Assembly: GCA_036504445.1 (NCBI GenBank)
Contig: DASXVE010000023.1
Location: 1-64,000 of the forward strand
DNA from: Candidatus Aquicultor sp.
Lineage (GTDB): Bacteria; Actinomycetota; Aquicultoria; Aquicultorales; Aquicultoraceae
Direction of reading: 5' to 3'
DNA: 64,000 nucleotides
The position numbers and the translations under genes are program-made. Of this stretch, positions 10,761-23,339 are shown in pieces; positions within the stretch are counted from its first letter, which is position 1, and the number at the start of each line of letters is the position of its first letter. The notes below the pieces were generated by a model that worked only from the letters and a program-made list of their open reading frames with translations, was not told the DNA's origin and did not search any database.

Positions 10761-11159
10761 ATGCGAAAACTCGTTGTCGGGTTGCTTCTATTGATTGCAC
10801 TCAGTCAACTCCCCGTATTCGCGGAAAGTTTTAAGGAAGAGAGAGAGGGCGTACAGGCGGCGTACGGAAAGGCTGCCGGCGCATATAAGACCGCTTCAGA
10901 CATATATGGTAAGGCGGGCAACAGGTTAAGTGATGAGAGCACAGCTGTAAAGGCACCGGCTTCTACATCACAAAAAAGTGCGAACCCCACGGGCGTGAAG
11001 GAGGATGCCGGTGACCGGATCGGCGAGCAAGCGGCGAGTTTAATAACCGCTGTGAGTTCGTTGGCTGCTGAGGTCAAGGGCACCATCGCACAGGATGATA
11101 TGGCTCATAAAGGTCAATCGCCTGGTGCCGGTGCTACTAAGACGGCGTCTCATAAGTAG
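10761..11159 (+). CDS. secreted low-complexity protein of unknown function
   Basis: The 132-residue product has a clear signal peptide (MRKLVVGLLLLIALSQLPVFA, likely cut after Ala-Glu near residue 22). An Ala/Lys/Ser-rich mature part follows, with probable helical segments and no cysteines or known motif. AAAGGAG precedes ATG 10761. A terminator follows, so it is monocistronic. Confidence 0.6.
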   Translation: MRKLVVGLLLLIALSQLPVFAESFKEEREGVQAAYGKAAGAYKTASDIYGKAGNRLSDESTAVKAPASTSQKSANPTGVKEDAGDRIGEQAASLITAVSSLAAEVKGTIAQDDMAHKGQSPGAGATKTASHK

Positions 11160-11175
11160 AGTGCCTGCGGGTTAG

Positions 11176-11209
11176 AAAAAAGAGCCAGCAATCAGCTGGC
11201 TCTTTTTTA
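11176..11209 (+). terminator. intrinsic terminator
   Basis: AAAAAAGAGCCAGC pairs with GCTGGCTCTTTTTT around a 5-base loop, directly after the secreted-protein gene. Confidence 0.88.
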
Positions 11210-11290
11210 TACGTCATTTCTCTTTCTATCAGCAGCTAATATATGATAGCGTACAAAGCAAGTCTTGATTCTGTCGTTTGAGGTGTTTTT

Positions 11291-12013
11291 GTGTACGAAC
11301 CCCGGCTTTATCGTAACCGTATGCTTGCCCAAGGCCTAAGTTCCTTTGAGGTAAGCGTTAAAGAAACAGACCTCCTGATTTGCGCATCCCACGACCTAGC
11401 CGATGTCGCTTATGATCTAGTAAATCGTTGCCGCGGAGAGCTTGAATCGTTTATAGATACGCATCGCATTTTTGTTGATACGTTTACGCCAATTGAGGTG
11501 CCGGATAGCGCTCCTGAAATCGTAAAGTCTATGGTACACGCTGCACGGCTCGCCGGCGTTGGCCCGATGGCGGCAGTGGCAGGCGCGATTGCCGAGTATG
11601 TCGGCACCGGTCTCCTCGAATACAGCGATGAGATTATCATTGAAAACGGCGGCGACATCTTTATTAAGACCAATGTCGAACGCAATATCGGTATCTTTGC
11701 CGGCGATTCACCACTTAGTAATAAGCTTGCAATTCTTGTAAAACCCGAAGATACGCCCTTGGCGGTTTGTACGTCTTCGGGGACGGTCGGTCATTCGGTT
11801 AGCTTTGGTAAAGCTGACGCTGTTATTATTATGGCGTCGAGCGGGGCGTTGGCCGATGCGACCGCTACAAAAGTAGGAAACCTGGTTCAAACAAAAGACG
11901 ATATCAAAAAAGCGATTGAATACGCGCAAGATATTCCTGGTATAGAAGGCGTTATCGTTATTATCGGGGACTCGCTCGGCGGATGGGGAAAGTTCGAGTT
12001 CTTACCGGTATAG
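11291..12013 (+). CDS. UPF0280 family, ApbE-like protein
   Basis: A 240-residue protein matching UPF0280: AARLAGVGPMAAVAGAIAEY, EIIIENGGDIFIK, CTSSGTVGHSVSFGKADAV and GALADATATKVGN. These blocks parallel the flavin transferase ApbE (the A-G-A-I-A and N-x-G-G-D elements), which attaches FMN to Thr/Ser of target proteins, but UPF0280 lacks a proven activity. GTG 11291 has a weak TGAGGT upstream. No flavoprotein target gene is adjacent. Confidence 0.88.
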   Translation: MYEPRLYRNRMLAQGLSSFEVSVKETDLLICASHDLADVAYDLVNRCRGELESFIDTHRIFVDTFTPIEVPDSAPEIVKSMVHAARLAGVGPMAAVAGAIAEYVGTGLLEYSDEIIIENGGDIFIKTNVERNIGIFAGDSPLSNKLAILVKPEDTPLAVCTSSGTVGHSVSFGKADAVIIMASSGALADATATKVGNLVQTKDDIKKAIEYAQDIPGIEGVIVIIGDSLGGWGKFEFLPV

Positions 12014-12175
12014 ACTGGCATTATCATGGTATCAGAATTATAATAAGCTTAGGATTCAACAAGCAACCCCTTGATTCACTTTGTAACACGCTGGTTACTA
12101 TATGCCTGCGTGATTTCTGTTTGGCTTTACGTAATGATCTCAGTTCGTGACGTAGCTGTGCTTTGGAGGTGAGCC

Positions 12176-13288
12176 ATGGATTATGAACGACCCCCTGAAA
12201 GAAGACGACCGCAACACAGATCTAGACCTCAAAAGCGCTCTCTAGCGCGATGGAACTATAAACGTATTGCTGCCGCACTAACGGTGTTGGTTTGTGTGGT
12301 ATCATTAGCCGCATACGGTGGCTACAGCTTTGCTCATTGGTTGAGCACCCCGGCCGATACCGGTAAAAAGGTTGCAAAAAAAGTGGTAGGGGCAAAGAAG
12401 ACTGTTGTGAAAGCCGAACAAACAACCACGACGACCGAACCAATATATATTCTCAGGTACAAGGTAAAATCGGGTGATACACTGTACGGTATCGCGCAGA
12501 TAAATAAGACGACGGTTGGCAAGATTAAAGAGTTGAACGATATCAAGCGCGATGACCTTAGTGTCGGCGTTACGCTCAAGGTCCCGACCAAAGTGAAGCC
12601 ACCGGACGTAGATCCCAATCAGGGGAAAGAAGCAACAGCTACTGCCACTGCGGTAAAGTTGCAGAAAAGTGTGGCAAGCATGAAGGCATCGGCTCAGGAA
12701 ATATATCGAGGCCCAATGGATGCCAAGAAAATAGCGCTCACCTTTGATGCGGGCGCCGCCAGTGAATCCACGCCGCGAATTCTTGATGTGCTCAAGCAGG
12801 AGAATGTAAAGGCAACATTTTTCTTAACCGGCAAATGGGTTAACGATAATCCTAGACTAACAAAGCGTATTGCCGGCGACGGGCATATTATAGGCAACCA
12901 TACATATTCGCACCCGGATCTAGCAAAGATGACCGATAAGCAGATTTCCGACCAGTTGCAATCGACGGATGACCTCATCAACCAGACAGTTGGTTTTAGC
13001 TCAAAACCACTGTTTAGATTTCCGTACGGTTCTCGCGATACACGGGTGCTTAACGCCGTAGCAAAAGCAGGATACCGGTCGATATACTGGACTACCGATT
13101 CGCTTGATTGGAAGCCCGACATGACCCCTGAAAAAGTTAAGGAACGTGTTCTTGGCAGCCTTGGCAACGGGGCGATTATTCTCGTGCATTGCGGAAGCGA
13201 AAAAACCGCTGAAATACTCCCCGACCTCATCCGGCAAATCAAAGGCCGGGGCTATAGTCTTGCAACAATCCCGGAGCTGCTTAACTAA
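12176..13288 (+). CDS. LysM-containing polysaccharide deacetylase
   Basis: The 370-residue protein has a basic cytoplasmic head, one transmembrane helix (about 32-52), a Thr-rich linker, a LysM domain (about 94-140, YKVKSGDTLYGIAQINKTT) and a NodB deacetylase domain (about 183-368). NodB motifs are visible: LTFDAGAA (catalytic Asp, with Ala in place of the second Asp), GNHTYSHPDL (His-x3-His metal ligands), FRFPYGSRD and ILVHCG. It is a membrane-tethered cell-wall enzyme, probably removing N-acetyl groups from peptidoglycan glycans. GGAGGTGAG precedes ATG 12176. Single gene with its own terminator. Confidence 0.92.
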   Translation: MDYERPPERRRPQHRSRPQKRSLARWNYKRIAAALTVLVCVVSLAAYGGYSFAHWLSTPADTGKKVAKKVVGAKKTVVKAEQTTTTTEPIYILRYKVKSGDTLYGIAQINKTTVGKIKELNDIKRDDLSVGVTLKVPTKVKPPDVDPNQGKEATATATAVKLQKSVASMKASAQEIYRGPMDAKKIALTFDAGAASESTPRILDVLKQENVKATFFLTGKWVNDNPRLTKRIAGDGHIIGNHTYSHPDLAKMTDKQISDQLQSTDDLINQTVGFSSKPLFRFPYGSRDTRVLNAVAKAGYRSIYWTTDSLDWKPDMTPEKVKERVLGSLGNGAIILVHCGSEKTAEILPDLIRQIKGRGYSLATIPELLN

Positions 13289-13355
13289 GTTTTAATAAGC
13301 TTTATTGATAGCTGCCAGTTTTGGGATTCAATAGGTTTTGATTAGTATTGAATGG

Positions 13356-13389
13356 TAATAGCCCGGCGAACGGGCTATTACTTTTTATT
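13356..13389 (+). terminator. intrinsic terminator
   Basis: TAATAGCCCG pairs with CGGGCTATTA around GCGAA, followed by CTTTTTATT. Confidence 0.87.
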
Positions 13390-13503
13390 GTTCACCGATT
13401 GATTGATAATGTCCAAGCGGTTAATAAGTACTTCATTTCTTACGTCAATACGATAAAATTAAATGCGTGCAGCTGGTGATATATATCCCTAACTACACGA
13501 TAA

Positions 13504-16378
<2,875 letters not shown>

Positions 16379-16494
16379 CACGATGCGCCCCGCGTCGAAA
16401 TAAAGCCGGTGTCCCGGTACGTTTTTATGCGCACGCGGTGTGCAACCCAACTACTTCGAGTTAACTTTTTAGATATATATGCATGGAGGTATTT

Positions 16495-16779
16495 ATGGCC
16501 ATTAGTGAGAAAGAAGTCCGGCACGTGGCATGGCTGGCACGCCTTGGGCTAACCGACGCCGAGGTCGAAAAGTTTGCACATCAGCTCGACGTGATACTTG
16601 AGCATGCCGGGCGTATAGCCCGGCATGATGTATCGGACGTTCCGCCGACATCGCACGCTATACCGTTGATAAACGTGTACCGGGAGGATAAAATAGGCGA
16701 GTGCTTGACGCCGGAAGAGGCGTTAGCGAACGCACCGAAGAGAGAAGACCAAGCGTTTGCTGTACCGCGGATTGTATAA
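16495..16779 (+). CDS. gatC: Asp/Glu-tRNA amidotransferase subunit C
   Basis: A 94-residue GatC: ISEKEVRHVAWLARLGLTDAEVEKF at the N-terminus, the conserved middle proline-rich stretch (DVPPTSHAIP) and the C-terminal REDQAFAVPRIV tail. GatC stabilises the GatAB amidotransferase that converts Asp-tRNA(Asn) and Glu-tRNA(Gln). ATG 16495 has GGAGG at 16485-16489; an in-frame ATG at 16483 overlaps that site and is rejected. First of gatC-gatA-gatB. Confidence 0.95.
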   Translation: MAISEKEVRHVAWLARLGLTDAEVEKFAHQLDVILEHAGRIARHDVSDVPPTSHAIPLINVYREDKIGECLTPEEALANAPKREDQAFAVPRIV

Positions 16780-16901
16780 GTATCGCTTATGCGATGCGAT
16801 TGACCGGAAGGCTATATTATAACTAAACGTTATAATTAGATGTAAAGCGAGATCGGTATTATATAACCGATCATTATATATCCTGATAATATGGAGGATG
16901 C

Positions 16902-18356
16902 ATGGAACTCTATCAAATGACGATTCATGAGCTTCATAAGAAGCTTAAAAATAAAGAAATCAGTTCGAAGGAGCTTACGGAGAGCGTATTTTCGCGCATC
17001 GACGCGGTCGAGGACGACGTTAAGTCGTACCTTACGGTTACCAAAGATGTTGCGCTCGAGCAGGCGGCAGCGGTTGATGCAAAAATCGCAGCGGGCGTGG
17101 CTATTGGGCCGCTTGCCGGCATACCGACGGCGATAAAAGATGTTATGTGCACGAAAGGTATCCGTACGACGTGCGGTTCTAAGATACTCGAGAATTTCGT
17201 GCCGGTCTACACGTCCACAGCGGTGCAAAATCTTCTCAATGAGGGGATCGTCATGACCGGTAAGACGAATATGGACGAGTTTGCAATGGGCTCGTCAACC
17301 GAGAATTCAGGCTATTTCCCGACGCGAAATCCCTGGGATATCGAGAGAGTGCCCGGTGGCTCAAGCGGCGGTTCTGCGGCCGTTGTCGCTGCCGACGAGG
17401 CGATATTTTCACTGGGCTCCGATACCGGCGGTTCGATCAGACAGCCCGCGGCGCTATGCGGCATCGTCGGCATGAAACCGACATATGGCCTGGTGTCACG
17501 CTTCGGGCTCGTTGCGTTTGCCTCATCGCTCGATCAGATTGGGCCGTTTACAAAAGACGTAACCGATTGCGCGATTGTTTTGAACCATCTCGTCGGACAC
17601 GACGCGAACGACTCAACGTCGGTTCCTATCGATAAACCCGATTATACGAAAGCACTGGTAAACGACCTCAAAGGCATGCGTGTGGGTGTGCCGAAAGAGC
17701 TTATGGCGGAAGGCATCGACCCGGAAGTGCGAAAAGTAGTAGAAGATGCGCTTAAACTTTTTGAGGAGAACGGAGCAACCGTCGCCGAGACATCGCTTCC
17801 GAATCTTGAGCACGGGCTGTCGGCATACTACATTATCGCGCCGGCCGAGGCGAGTTCGAACCTGGCACGTTTTGACGGCGTGCGCTACGGTTACCGTGCG
17901 TCCGATTCCGAAGATCTCATGGATATGTATATGCGCACGCGCGCCGAAGGGTTTGGCGACGAGGTCAAGCGGCGTATTATGCTTGGCACCTACGCGCTCA
18001 GCGCCGGTTATTACGAGGCATATTACGGTCAGGCGCAAAAGGTTAGAACGCTTATTACGCGTGATTTCAATAACGCATTTGAAGATTTTGACGTGCTGGT
18101 ATCACCGACATCGCCGACAACCGCATTTAAGCTCGGCGAGAAAACGGCCGATCCGCTTCAGATGTATTTATCGGATATCTGCACGATTCCGGTTAACCTT
18201 GCGGGCTTGCCGGGAATTTCCGTTCCGTGCGGTACTGTCGATGGCCTACCGGTCGGCCTGCACATTATGGGTAAGATGCTCGGCGAGGAAATGTTGCTTC
18301 GCGCCGCCTATAGTTTCGAACAGCAATTCGGCTGGAACGAGAAGCCGAAGCTTTAG
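16902..18356 (+). CDS. gatA: Asp/Glu-tRNA amidotransferase subunit A
   Basis: A 484-residue amidase-signature protein. The Ser-cis-Ser-Lys triad is visible: Lys in [11 protein letters not shown] (about residue 77), and [13 protein letters not shown] with [11 protein letters not shown] (about 150-177). It releases ammonia from glutamine for the GatB reaction. GGAGG lies 7 bases before ATG 16902. A 122-base gap separates it from gatC, and gatB follows closely, an ordinary gatCAB order. Confidence 0.97.
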   Translation: MELYQMTIHELHKKLKNKEISSKELTESVFSRIDAVEDDVKSYLTVTKDVALEQAAAVDAKIAAGVAIGPLAGIPTAIKDVMCTKGIRTTCGSKILENFVPVYTSTAVQNLLNEGIVMTGKTNMDEFAMGSSTENSGYFPTRNPWDIERVPGGSSGGSAAVVAADEAIFSLGSDTGGSIRQPAALCGIVGMKPTYGLVSRFGLVAFASSLDQIGPFTKDVTDCAIVLNHLVGHDANDSTSVPIDKPDYTKALVNDLKGMRVGVPKELMAEGIDPEVRKVVEDALKLFEENGATVAETSLPNLEHGLSAYYIIAPAEASSNLARFDGVRYGYRASDSEDLMDMYMRTRAEGFGDEVKRRIMLGTYALSAGYYEAYYGQAQKVRTLITRDFNNAFEDFDVLVSPTSPTTAFKLGEKTADPLQMYLSDICTIPVNLAGLPGISVPCGTVDGLPVGLHIMGKMLGEEMLLRAAYSFEQQFGWNEKPKL

Positions 18357-18493
18357 ACATGGACGATAAGGAATGGCGGGAGCGACAGCTGGTTGAATCG
18401 CTCATGGGCTTAATCCCCTTTCATGTAGAATATAATCCGGCGGGAACCTCTGAGGCTCTTGAGCTGGAGCAATTTATAAATAATGGAGGCACT

Positions 18494-19945
18494 ATGGAGT
18501 ACGAACCAGTAATCGGCTTGGAGATACACGTCGAGCTCGATACGGAAAGCAAGATGTTTTGCGATTGCAGCACGCGCTTTGGCGAAGCCCCGAATACGCA
18601 AACCTGCCCGGTTTGCTTGGGAATGCCGGGCTCACTGCCGGTTCCAAATAAGAAAGCTGTTGAATATGTTATAACATCGGGGCTTGCTACGGGTTGCGAT
18701 ATTTCGCTGTACAGCCAGTTCCACCGCAAGAACTACTTCTATCCCGACATGCCGAAGGATTATCAGATATCGCAGTACGACCTTCCGTTGTGCATAGGCG
18801 GGCTTGTCGATCTCGATATGGACGATTACAAGACGAGGATCGGCATCACTAGGATTCACCTCGAGGAGGACACCGGTAAACTTATTCACGTCGGCGGCGC
18901 GGGCAGGATAGCGGGAGCGGACTACAGCCTGGTCGATTTTAACCGTGCAGGTGTGCCGCTCATGGAAATTGTCTCCGAGCCGGATATTCGCACGCCGGAG
19001 GAAGCGAAAGCGTACGCTCAGAAACTGCGCGCTATCTTGGTGTCGCTTGGTGTGTCTGATTGCAACATGGACAAGGGTTCGATGAGGGTTGACGCGAATA
19101 TATCGATCAGGCCTAAGGGCGCAACCGAGTTCGGCACGAAAGCCGAGCTTAAGAACCTTAATTCGTTCAGGTCGTTGCAGCGGGGGCTTGCCTATGAGAT
19201 CGTACGGCAGACAAAAGCGCTTGAGGAGGGCAGGCCTGAAGAGATTATTCAGGAAACCCGCCACTGGGATGAAAACAAAGGCGTAACGAGCTCGCTTCGC
19301 TCCAAAGAGTACGCGCACGACTATCGCTATTTCCCCGATCCCGATCTCGTACCGATGGAGTTTCAAACAAGCTGGGTCGAGGGCTTGCGGGCGCAACTGC
19401 CCGAGCTTCCCGATCAGCGCAGGGAGCGCTTTATGCGCCAATACGGTCTGCCGGCTTACGATGCGAATCTGCTCACGGAGAACAAAGCGATGGCTGATTT
19501 CTTCGAAGAAGCGGTTACGCTATACAAGGGCGATACAAGGGTAATAAGTAACTGGATGCTCGGTGATATTTTGTATTACCTCAACACCGAGAATCTTGAG
19601 ATCGATGAGGCCGCGCTTACGCCGAAGCATCTGGCAGAACTTCTCAAGCTTATCGATAAAGGAACGATCAGCGGCAAGATTGCAAAAGAGATATTCCCGG
19701 AAATCTTCGAGACCGGCAAGCTGCCGCACGTTATTGTCGAAGAAAAGGGCATGACGCAGATCAGCGGCGAAGATGAAATAGCACAAATCATTGACATGGT
19801 GCTCGAAGAAAACCCGGCTGCCGTGCAAGAATATCGTGATGGCAAGGAGCGCGCCTTTGGCTTCCTCGTCGGGCAGGCAATGCGCCTTACAAAAGGCCGT
19901 GGCAACCCACAGCTTATTAATAAGCTGCTTCGGGAAAAACTGTAG
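18494..19945 (+). CDS. gatB: Asp/Glu-tRNA amidotransferase subunit B
   Basis: 483 residues from ATG 18494, which has GGAGG at 18485-18489 and gives the standard start MEYEPVIGLEIHVEL. Signature parts: DCSTRFGEAPNTQTCPVCLG (zinc-binding Cys), HRKNYFYPDMPKDYQISQYD, KAELKNLNSFRS and a C-terminal Yqey-like helical tail. It phosphorylates and amidates misacylated tRNA. The frame stays open upstream to ATG 18359, two bases after gatA, adding 45 residues (MDDKEWRERQLVESLMG...) unlike known GatB; a leader peptide or fortuitous opening is likelier. Confidence 0.96.
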   Translation: MEYEPVIGLEIHVELDTESKMFCDCSTRFGEAPNTQTCPVCLGMPGSLPVPNKKAVEYVITSGLATGCDISLYSQFHRKNYFYPDMPKDYQISQYDLPLCIGGLVDLDMDDYKTRIGITRIHLEEDTGKLIHVGGAGRIAGADYSLVDFNRAGVPLMEIVSEPDIRTPEEAKAYAQKLRAILVSLGVSDCNMDKGSMRVDANISIRPKGATEFGTKAELKNLNSFRSLQRGLAYEIVRQTKALEEGRPEEIIQETRHWDENKGVTSSLRSKEYAHDYRYFPDPDLVPMEFQTSWVEGLRAQLPELPDQRRERFMRQYGLPAYDANLLTENKAMADFFEEAVTLYKGDTRVISNWMLGDILYYLNTENLEIDEAALTPKHLAELLKLIDKGTISGKIAKEIFPEIFETGKLPHVIVEEKGMTQISGEDEIAQIIDMVLEENPAAVQEYRDGKERAFGFLVGQAMRLTKGRGNPQLINKLLREKL

Positions 19946-20156
19946 GACAAAAATATAGCACCGTAACACGCATATAGACCTTTGAAATGCATAACGCCTG
20001 GTATTCTTGCCTAGTAAACGCAGGGGCTATGCGCTATCATATCAGGGATATAGTAATACTTTTATAGGGAATATCGATACAATGTTGCAAAATCCTAGCA
20101 TCAGTCATCAACTAGATAGCAGCCAACCGTTACGTCGTTTCGAGCCGGGAGCCGGC

Positions 20157-20840
20157 ATGAAGTTATCCGTGATCATCCCTTGCTACAACGAAAAGGGCAC
20201 GATTAGCGAGCTGTTGGCAAAAGTACAGGCCGTTGATATCGACAAAGAGATTATTGTTATCGACGACGGGTCGACCGACAGCACCCGCGATATCCTAGCG
20301 TCAATTCCGCAAAGCAGTGATATTACAGTTATTTACCATGAGAAAAACAAGGGCAAAGGCGCGGCAATTCGTACCGGTATCGTGCACGCAACCGGCGATT
20401 TGATTATCATCCAGGACGCAGACCTCGAATACGATCCAAATGATTACCATGCGCTTATAGGGCCGTTTTTAAACGGTAGCGGGGTCCGAGTGGTCTACGG
20501 ATCGCGTCTCTTAAAGAATAACGGCAGATCGTACTGGCGGTATTTTCTTGGCGGCAAGGTAGTCACGCTGGTTACAAACCTTCTATACCGGACGCATATT
20601 ACCGATGAGCCGACATGCTATAAGGTCTTCCGATCCGACGTGCTAAAAAGCATGGATCTAAAATGCAACCGCTTCGAGTTCTGCCCGGAGGTAACGGCCA
20701 AGGTCGCCAAGCGTCAAATAAAGATTCATGAAGTGCCGATTGCGTATTATCCTCGCAAACTGGAAGAGGGTAAGAAGATCGGCTGGAGAGACGGCGTGGA
20801 AGCTATCACAACATTACTTAAGTACCGCTTTCGCGGCTAA
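20157..20840 (+). CDS. GT2 glycosyltransferase, dolichol-phosphate mannosyltransferase-like
   Basis: A 227-residue GT-A enzyme: KLSVIIPCYNEKGTISELL start, IVIDDGSTDSTRD, GKGAAIRTGI, and the metal-binding IIQDADLEYDP (D-x-D equivalent). This compact form without membrane helices usually transfers a sugar from NDP-sugar to a polyprenyl phosphate at the inner membrane face. ATG 20157 has GGGAG at 20147-20151; a longer reading from 20007 adds 50 unconserved residues. The slipin gene follows closely, possibly in one unit. Confidence 0.9.
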   Translation: MKLSVIIPCYNEKGTISELLAKVQAVDIDKEIIVIDDGSTDSTRDILASIPQSSDITVIYHEKNKGKGAAIRTGIVHATGDLIIIQDADLEYDPNDYHALIGPFLNGSGVRVVYGSRLLKNNGRSYWRYFLGGKVVTLVTNLLYRTHITDEPTCYKVFRSDVLKSMDLKCNRFEFCPEVTAKVAKRQIKIHEVPIAYYPRKLEEGKKIGWRDGVEAITTLLKYRFRG

Positions 20841-20863
20841 TAATTAGTACAGGTGAGATATCA

Positions 20864-21877
20864 GTGCCAACTATTTGGGATGTCTTAAACGATATATCGA
20901 AATCCGTCCAGGAGCAGCAACAGGGGCAGCAGGGCGGAGGAGGAGGACAAGACAATATGTCATCGACGAGTCCGGTACCGAGAAGGCAATTTGGGTCACC
21001 TACAGGAGTACATATATCTCTTGGAGGAACATTGCGAGCGGTGCTCGTTATTGTTCCGGCAATTATTGTTGGTGCCATTCTTTACGCGATATACGGCACT
21101 ACAAATCCAACTTTGGCGATAGTCATCGAAGCTGTCTTTGTAATTATTCTTTACATCATAGTGTCCGGTGTTCGCGTTGCCGCACAGTGGGAACGCGGCG
21201 TGGTTTTGCGCCTCGGCCGTTTTGAAGCTGTCAGGGGACCGGGTGTTATCTACATAATCCCGTTCTTAGACACGGTACGCTTTGTTGATAACAGGGTACT
21301 GGCGCTTAACGTACCCGGCCAGCACGTCATAACCAAGGACAATGTACCGGCCCAGATTGATGGTGTTATCTTCTTCTACGTTGCCGATGCGGAGCTAGCG
21401 ATCACAAAAGTACAGGACTTTACCTTTGCGATCGGTCAATATGCACAAGCAGCCCTTCGTGACGTTGTTGGGGCCCTCTCGCTTGATGATCTCTTAACGG
21501 AACGTGAGCAGATTCAGGAACGAATCGGCATGATTGTCGAGAAGCACATTAAAGAGTGGGGCATACATATTGATTCGATCCGGTTGCTCGATATCGACAT
21601 GCCGGAAGAGCTAAAACGCATGATGTCACGCCAGGCATCCGCCGAGCGTGAGAAACGCGCCACGATTACAAAGGCCCAGGGCGATAAAGAGGCAGCCGTC
21701 AACCTGGCCGCCGCCGCTGCGACAATGGCGCAGAGCCCAGGTGCGATGCAGCTGAGGACGCTGCAGACAATCGATGGTCTAGGCTCAGGTTCGTCAAACA
21801 CGGTTGTGCTGTTCCCGACAGAGTTTTCAGATATGGCGGATAAGGTATCGCAGATATTTAGAAAATCCGAAAAATAA
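20864..21877 (+). CDS. slipin/stomatin-like SPFH membrane protein
   Basis: A 337-residue protein with a Gln/Gly-rich head (QQGQQGGGGGQ), two hydrophobic segments (about 57-77 and 84-104), an SPFH domain (ERGVVLRLGRFEAVRGPG, then FIxVDNRVLALNVP-like block) and a coiled-coil Ala-rich tail. It matches slipins, which oligomerise into scaffolds on the cytoplasmic membrane. GTG 20864 has AGGTGAG upstream. ATG 20958 sits behind GGAGGAGGAGG and may be the true start, removing the Gln/Gly head. Confidence 0.9.
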   Translation: MPTIWDVLNDISKSVQEQQQGQQGGGGGQDNMSSTSPVPRRQFGSPTGVHISLGGTLRAVLVIVPAIIVGAILYAIYGTTNPTLAIVIEAVFVIILYIIVSGVRVAAQWERGVVLRLGRFEAVRGPGVIYIIPFLDTVRFVDNRVLALNVPGQHVITKDNVPAQIDGVIFFYVADAELAITKVQDFTFAIGQYAQAALRDVVGALSLDDLLTEREQIQERIGMIVEKHIKEWGIHIDSIRLLDIDMPEELKRMMSRQASAEREKRATITKAQGDKEAAVNLAAAAATMAQSPGAMQLRTLQTIDGLGSGSSNTVVLFPTEFSDMADKVSQIFRKSEK

Positions 21878-22130
21878 TCTTACGAAGTAAGCGTGCGAGC
21901 GTTTGCAGCATAGTCTAGCATACCCGGTAGCAGCGGTTTTGCGCTTCGGGAATTGATGTTGGCTGCACCATATTATGGAAATCGCCAGCTATGGCGCCAA
22001 TAATTCTTGCCTTAACCACCATTTTTCCTCTAAAATAGGAGTCTACAGCGAAGTTTAACTTATCCGGATAGATCGATAGATCGCTTGGATTGATCATCCT
22101 TGATTTCAGATACGGCATGGAGGTAGTAAG

Positions 22131-23339
22131 TTGACCGAATATAAACTAGATAGTTTTGACCTAAAACATTCATATGTGGATGTTGACCTTACTAAGGTAA
22201 AGATCGATGATACAACGCTGCGTGATGGCGAGCAGACCGCCGGTGTCGTATTTTCGAACCATGAGAAAGTGAGGATCGCCCAGCTTCTCGATCAAATCGG
22301 CGTTCAACAGATCGAGGCCGGTGTTCCCGCAATGGGCGGCGACGAGAAGGCCGTTATCAAAGAGATCGCGAGTATTGGCCTGCGCGCCAGCGTACTCGGT
22401 TGGAACAGGGCCGTTATTGAAGATATCCAGCATTCAATTGATTGCGGTGTTGATGCGGTCGCGGTATCAATCGCAACATCTGATATCCATATACAGCATA
22501 AGCTGAAAAAAGACCGTCAGTGGGTTATCGACAGTGCTGTTGAATGCGTAAAATTTGCAAAATCACATGGCGTATATGTTTCCGTTAACGGTGAAGATGC
22601 GTCACGCGCAGATATCGGTTACATGATCGAATTCGGCCAGGCTGTTAAAGAAGCCGGTGCCGACCGTTTGCGCTTCTGCGATACCATCGGCGTTCTCGAC
22701 CCATTCCAGACCTTCACGGTAATCAAAGAGCTTCGCGAGGGAACCGGTCTTGAGATTGAAATGCATACGCACAACGATTTCGGAATGGCCACGGCAAACG
22801 CGCTTGCCGGTATAAAAGCAGGTGCAATGTGGGTTAACACAACGGTTAACGGGCTTGGCGAGCGTGCGGGCAATGCCGCTCTCGAAGAAGTTGTTATGGC
22901 GCTCAAGTTTCTTGGCCATGTCGACCTCGGCTTTAAGACAGTAATGTTCCGCGACCTTTCCGAGTACGTGGCGATGGCGTCCGCACGGACTATCCCGATT
23001 TGGAAAGCAATTGTCGGCACCAACTGCTTTGCGCATGAGAGCGGTATCCATGCCGACGGTATGTTGAAGAACCCGACAACCTACGAGGTATTTGCACCGG
23101 AAGAGGTCGGCCTGCAGCGCCAGATCGTTATCGGAAAGCACTCGGGCTCGGCATCGATCGTTGCGAAGTTTAGGGAATTCGGCATAGAGCTCGATCCGGA
23201 ATCGGCCAAGGAGATCCTGGCAGAAGTACGCAAAGCAGCAATAGAACTCAAGCGTCAGTTGTTCTCGAAAGAGCTCGTATACATCTATCAGGACTACATG
23301 CGCAGGAAAGGAAAGGAGCTTGAGCCTGAACGTGGGTAA
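22131..23339 (+). CDS. NifV-type homocitrate/Re-citrate synthase
   Basis: A 402-residue DRE-TIM metallolyase: DDTTLRDGEQTAGVVF, QIEAGVPAMGG, HTHNDFGMATANA and CFAHESGIHADG. These are NifV/homocitrate-synthase signatures. It lacks the C-terminal LeuA regulatory domain present in the leuA at 40878. Re-citrate synthases of anaerobes fall in this same subfamily and cannot be separated from homocitrate synthase by motif. The following LeuCD-like subunits and an isocitrate-type dehydrogenase, with no nif genes nearby, favour citrate as product (acetyl-CoA + oxaloacetate), feeding 2-oxoglutarate and glutamate. TTG 22131 follows GGAGGT. No other gene is supportable in the 253 bases before it. Confidence 0.85.
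   Translation: MTEYKLDSFDLKHSYVDVDLTKVKIDDTTLRDGEQTAGVVFSNHEKVRIAQLLDQIGVQQIEAGVPAMGGDEKAVIKEIASIGLRASVLGWNRAVIEDIQHSIDCGVDAVAVSIATSDIHIQHKLKKDRQWVIDSAVECVKFAKSHGVYVSVNGEDASRADIGYMIEFGQAVKEAGADRLRFCDTIGVLDPFQTFTVIKELREGTGLEIEMHTHNDFGMATANALAGIKAGAMWVNTTVNGLGERAGNAALEEVVMALKFLGHVDLGFKTVMFRDLSEYVAMASARTIPIWKAIVGTNCFAHESGIHADGMLKNPTTYEVFAPEEVGLQRQIVIGKHSGSASIVAKFREFGIELDPESAKEILAEVRKAAIELKRQLFSKELVYIYQDYMRRKGKELEPERG

Noticed and set aside
18359-18493. 45-residue N-terminal extension of GatB
   Set aside because: ATG 18494 has a strong GGAGG and gives the conserved GatB start; the extension has no counterpart in the family.
21915-22118. 67-codon minus-strand frame before the NifV-like gene
   Set aside because: No ribosome-binding site, domain or neighbour support; it lies in the leader of the + strand operon.
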